Shown here in pieces: positions 23,479-25,268 of a DNA stretch of 25,268 nt. Each line of letters opens with the position of its first letter. Positions within the stretch are counted from its first letter, which is position 1. The translations under genes and the position numbers were made by a program. The stretch is from Actinomycetospora sp. (GTDB lineage Bacteria > Actinomycetota > Actinomycetes > Mycobacteriales > Pseudonocardiaceae): NCBI GenBank assembly GCA_025925615.1, contig JAICLN010000007.1:1-25268 (forward strand). Reading direction: 5' to 3'. Below the pieces are notes generated by a model that was not told the origin of the DNA, searched no databases, and was given only the letters and a program-made list of their open reading frames with translations.

Positions 23479-23526
23479 GCGGCGGGTGGTGATCGCGGCG
23501 GGAGGTGATCGCGACGGGTGGTGAAC
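23479..23526. repeat. three tandem 16-bp repeats
   Basis: GCGGCGGGTGGTGATC, GCGGCGGGAGGTGATC and GCGACGGGTGGTGAAC follow each other without gaps at 23479, 23495 and 23511, differing at one to three positions. They lie in the intergenic region between the divergent plsB and the alcohol dehydrogenase. A cooperative protein-binding array is possible; the array could also be a simple duplication. Confidence 0.75.
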
Positions 23527-23551
23527 CCGACGGCCGGGCGTCGCCCGGTCC

Positions 23552-23567
23552 ATGCGTGGGTACGCAT
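23552..23567. promoter_or_regulatory. dyad ATGCGT-GGGT-ACGCAT
   Basis: A perfect inverted repeat with 6-bp arms and a 4-bp spacer, lying between the tandem repeats and the 22-bp palindrome upstream of the alcohol dehydrogenase. Possible operator; binding protein unknown. Confidence 0.5.
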
Positions 23568-23570
23568 CCG

Positions 23571-23592
23571 TCGCCACCGGATCCGGTGGCGA
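23571..23592. promoter_or_regulatory. 22-bp perfect palindrome upstream of the alcohol dehydrogenase
   Basis: TCGCCACCGGA is followed immediately by its reverse complement TCCGGTGGCGA, ending 23 bp before the start codon. It contains a BamHI-type centre GGATCC. It may be an operator, or a hairpin in the 5' leader if transcription starts upstream. Confidence 0.65.
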
Positions 23593-23615
23593 TCCCGCAG
23601 ACGTGGAGCGATGAC

Positions 23616-24632
23616 GTGCGTGCAGTGCAGGTAGCCGAGCCCGGAGCCGACTTCGAGCTGGTCGAGCGCGACCTCCCCGAGCCCGGCGAGGGCGAGGTCC
23701 GGGTGACGGTGCAGGCCTGCGGGGTCTGCCACTCGGACATGTTCGCCAAGGAGGGCGTGCTGGGGGACGCGACGCCGTTCCCGATCGTGCCCGGCCACGA
23801 GGTCGTCGGCCTGGTCGACGCGCTCGGTCCCGGGGTCACCGCCGAGTACTCGATCGGCGACCGCGTGGGCGTCGGCTGGTTCGGTGGCGCCTGCTACCAC
23901 TGCGAGTCGTGCCGGCGCGGGGACTTCATCACCTGTGCCAACGGCCACATCCCGGGCGTGACCTTCGACGGCGGGTACGCGGACGCCCTCGTCGTGCCCG
24001 CCGACGCGCTCGCCCGCGTGCCCGAGGAGCTCTCGGCCGAGGACGCGGCGCCGCTGCTCTGCGCCGGGGTGACGACCTTCCACGCGCTGCGCTCCAGCCC
24101 GGCCCGCCCCGGTGACCGCGTCGCGGTGCTGGGGGTCGGCGGCCTGGGCCACCTCGCGATCCAGTTCGCGGCCCGGATGGGCTGCGAGGTCGTCGCGGTC
24201 TCGCGCGGCACCGACAAGGCCGACCTCGCGAAGCAGCTGGGCGCCCACCACCACATCGACTCGCAGGCCACCGACCCCGGAGCCGCGCTGGCCGAGATGG
24301 GCGGCGCCGTCACCATCCTGGCCACCGCCACCAACGGCGAGGCCGTCTCCGCGCTCGTCCCGGGCCTCGCGCCCCGCGGCCGGCTCGTCGTGCTCGGCGC
24401 GGCCGAGACCCCGCTGACGGTGGACGCGATGTCGCTGATCGGCCCGGCGGCCCAGGTCGCGGGACACCCGTCGGGCACGTCGAAGGACTCCGAGGACACC
24501 CTGAACTTCTCCCGGATCACCGGTGTGCGCCCGATGATCGAGACGATGCCGCTCGAGAAGGCGGCCGAGGCCTACGCGAAGATGATGGCGAACGACGCGC
24601 GCTTCCGGATGGTGCTGACCACCGGCAACTGA
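23616..24632 (+). CDS. zinc-dependent alcohol dehydrogenase (MDR family)
   Basis: A medium-chain NAD(P)-dependent alcohol/aldehyde oxidoreductase of 338 residues. Catalytic zinc ligands are C38 in CGVCHSD, H61 in PGHEVVG and the cysteine of PLLCAGVTT. The structural zinc site is complete with C93, C96, C99 and C107 (CYHCESCRRGDFITC). The Rossmann motif is VLGVGGLGHLAIQFA, followed by the conserved VAVSRGTDKADLAKQLGA. It is closest in feel to the AdhA/Ahr-type cinnamyl-alcohol-like dehydrogenases; the physiological substrate is unknown. The GTG at 23616 is selected because VRAVQVAEPG is the usual domain start and GGAG lies eight bases upstream; a longer frame to 23505 overlaps the repeat cluster. 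It is divergent from plsB, and the dyads upstream suggest specific regulation. Confidence 0.93.
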   Translation: MRAVQVAEPGADFELVERDLPEPGEGEVRVTVQACGVCHSDMFAKEGVLGDATPFPIVPGHEVVGLVDALGPGVTAEYSIGDRVGVGWFGGACYHCESCRRGDFITCANGHIPGVTFDGGYADALVVPADALARVPEELSAEDAAPLLCAGVTTFHALRSSPARPGDRVAVLGVGGLGHLAIQFAARMGCEVVAVSRGTDKADLAKQLGAHHHIDSQATDPGAALAEMGGAVTILATATNGEAVSALVPGLAPRGRLVVLGAAETPLTVDAMSLIGPAAQVAGHPSGTSKDSEDTLNFSRITGVRPMIETMPLEKAAEAYAKMMANDARFRMVLTTGN

Positions 24633-24640
24633 CCGTCGGT

Positions 24641-24656
24641 CGGCCCCCGGGGGCCG
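24641..24656. terminator. palindrome between convergent genes
   Basis: CGGCCCCCGGGGGCCG is a perfect 16-bp palindrome eight bases after the dehydrogenase stop and upstream of the convergent chitinase-like stop. It could form a compact hairpin and act as a terminator for both; it lacks a T-tract. Confidence 0.45.
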
Positions 24657-24672
24657 CGCGCGGTCCCCGGGG

Positions 24673-25268
24673 TCAGCCGAAGCGCTGCAGGGCGTGGGTG
24701 AAGGCCCAGGTGTCCTGGTCGATGCCGCTGCAGTGGTCCTGCTCGTCGTCGGTGCCCGCGCACCCGCCGTTGTCGCGCAGCAGCGACCAGGACCCGACGA
24801 AGCCGTACCCGGCCTGCTTCGCCCCGGCGACGACCGCCTGGGCGTCCGCGAGCGTCGTCGTCGCGTCGGTGTCGTTGCGTCCGATCATGAGGGTCAGCCC
24901 GACGCGGGAGGCCACGTCGGCCGGGTCGCTGCCGGGCCACATCGCCTCGAGCGTGCGGGTCGAGGCCGCGGCGGCACCGAGCATCGCCCGGGACCACGGG
25001 CCGCCGGCCCCGAAGTTCATGACCATGAGGTTCACCCGCGCGGCGACGCCGCGGTCGGACACCGTCCGCACGAGGTCGCGGGCCGTCGCCGTCATCCCGG
25101 TGGAGGCGTTCTCGACCTGGACGGGCCGCGTGACCTTCGTGCCCCGCTCGCGTTGGAGCAGGGCGAGCGCGTCGGCGATGCGCGAGACCGACACCGCGCG
25201 CCCGGTGTCGGTCTCGACGTCGACGTCGAGGTGGTCGGTCCCGACCGTGTCGAGGGCCTTCTCGTAGG
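24673..25268 (-). CDS. GH18 chitinase-like protein, C-terminal part (cut by window edge)
   Basis: The last 198 residues of a glycoside hydrolase family 18-like protein; the N-terminus, including any signal peptide, is outside the window. Near the cut, DHLDVDVETD contains the DxDxE catalytic signature of GH18 (DVDVE), so the acid/base glutamate is present. VNLMVMNFGAGGP corresponds to the barrel strand with the conserved Met-Asn/Asp-Phe/Tyr motif. GLTLMIGRNDTDA and AGYGFVGSWSLLRDNGGCAG resemble the late strands of bacterial chitinases, ending with the conserved tryptophan of SWSL. Two cysteines (GGCAG and DHCSG) may form a disulfide, which would suit a secreted enzyme. Chitin as substrate is inferred; related proteins act on other N-acetylglucosamine polymers. 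Confidence 0.85.
   Translation of the reverse strand, partial: YEKALDTVGTDHLDVDVETDTGRAVSVSRIADALALLQRERGTKVTRPVQVENASTGMTATARDLVRTVSDRGVAARVNLMVMNFGAGGPWSRAMLGAAAASTRTLEAMWPGSDPADVASRVGLTLMIGRNDTDATTTLADAQAVVAGAKQAGYGFVGSWSLLRDNGGCAGTDDEQDHCSGIDQDTWAFTHALQRFG

Noticed and set aside
23479..23526. CRISPR array.
   Set aside because: The three 16-bp units are contiguous with no spacers, and no cas genes are present.

Overview
The window is about 25 kb of very GC-rich DNA with strong G/C bias at third codon positions, frequent GTG starts and several apparently leaderless genes. Gene content points to a mycolata- or Pseudonocardia-type actinobacterium: leuA next to lysC-asd, a PlsB2-type acyltransferase followed by a HAD/PlsC fusion, an EchA6-like crotonase, and a CatR-type Fur protein in front of a catalase. 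I would place it in Pseudonocardiales, but the species assignment is inference. No tRNA, rRNA, phage, transposase or CRISPR array was seen.

Layout. (1) 1-4250, amino-acid biosynthesis: the 5' part of leuA (minus) behind a leader-peptide attenuator, then a small two-helix membrane protein, lysC with an internal beta-subunit start, and asd. (2) 4270-7010, peroxide and iron defence: catR-like regulator, monofunctional catalase and dps. catR and dps carry a related 12-bp motif at their promoters. A very strong hairpin closes this block. (3) 7019-8640: an SDR-type epimerase divergent from a TetR regulator, with two exact TGTCAG-N3-CTGACA operators between them. (4) 8610-9790, mostly non-coding: a decayed HpcH/HpaI aldolase pseudogene, several hairpins and a candidate ~93-nt structured RNA with two C-rich loops (6C-like). 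(5) 9789-11714: an S9 prolyl oligopeptidase. (6) 11807-17392: a single-chain 1861-residue biotin-dependent acyl-CoA carboxylase with the biotin carboxylase - biotin carrier - central - carboxyltransferase order of eukaryotic acetyl-CoA carboxylase. (7) 17463-19431: a DHFR/RibD-like reductase divergent from an HxlR regulator that is translationally coupled to an EchA6-like crotonase lacking the usual catalytic glutamate. (8) 19441-23398: plsB and a HAD-acyltransferase fusion in one overlapping operon (phospholipid acylation). (9) 23400-25268: a repeat-rich promoter region, a zinc alcohol dehydrogenase and the 3' part of a GH18 chitinase-like gene.

Most genes are recognisable housekeeping or lipid-metabolism genes. 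The more unusual content is regulatory or structural: the leuA attenuator, the C-loop RNA, the shared catR/dps motif, a 17-bp sequence found in different frames inside two unrelated genes at places where each protein seems to carry an insertion, and a tandem-repeat/palindrome cluster in front of the alcohol dehydrogenase. All calls come from reading sequence only; no database search was run.
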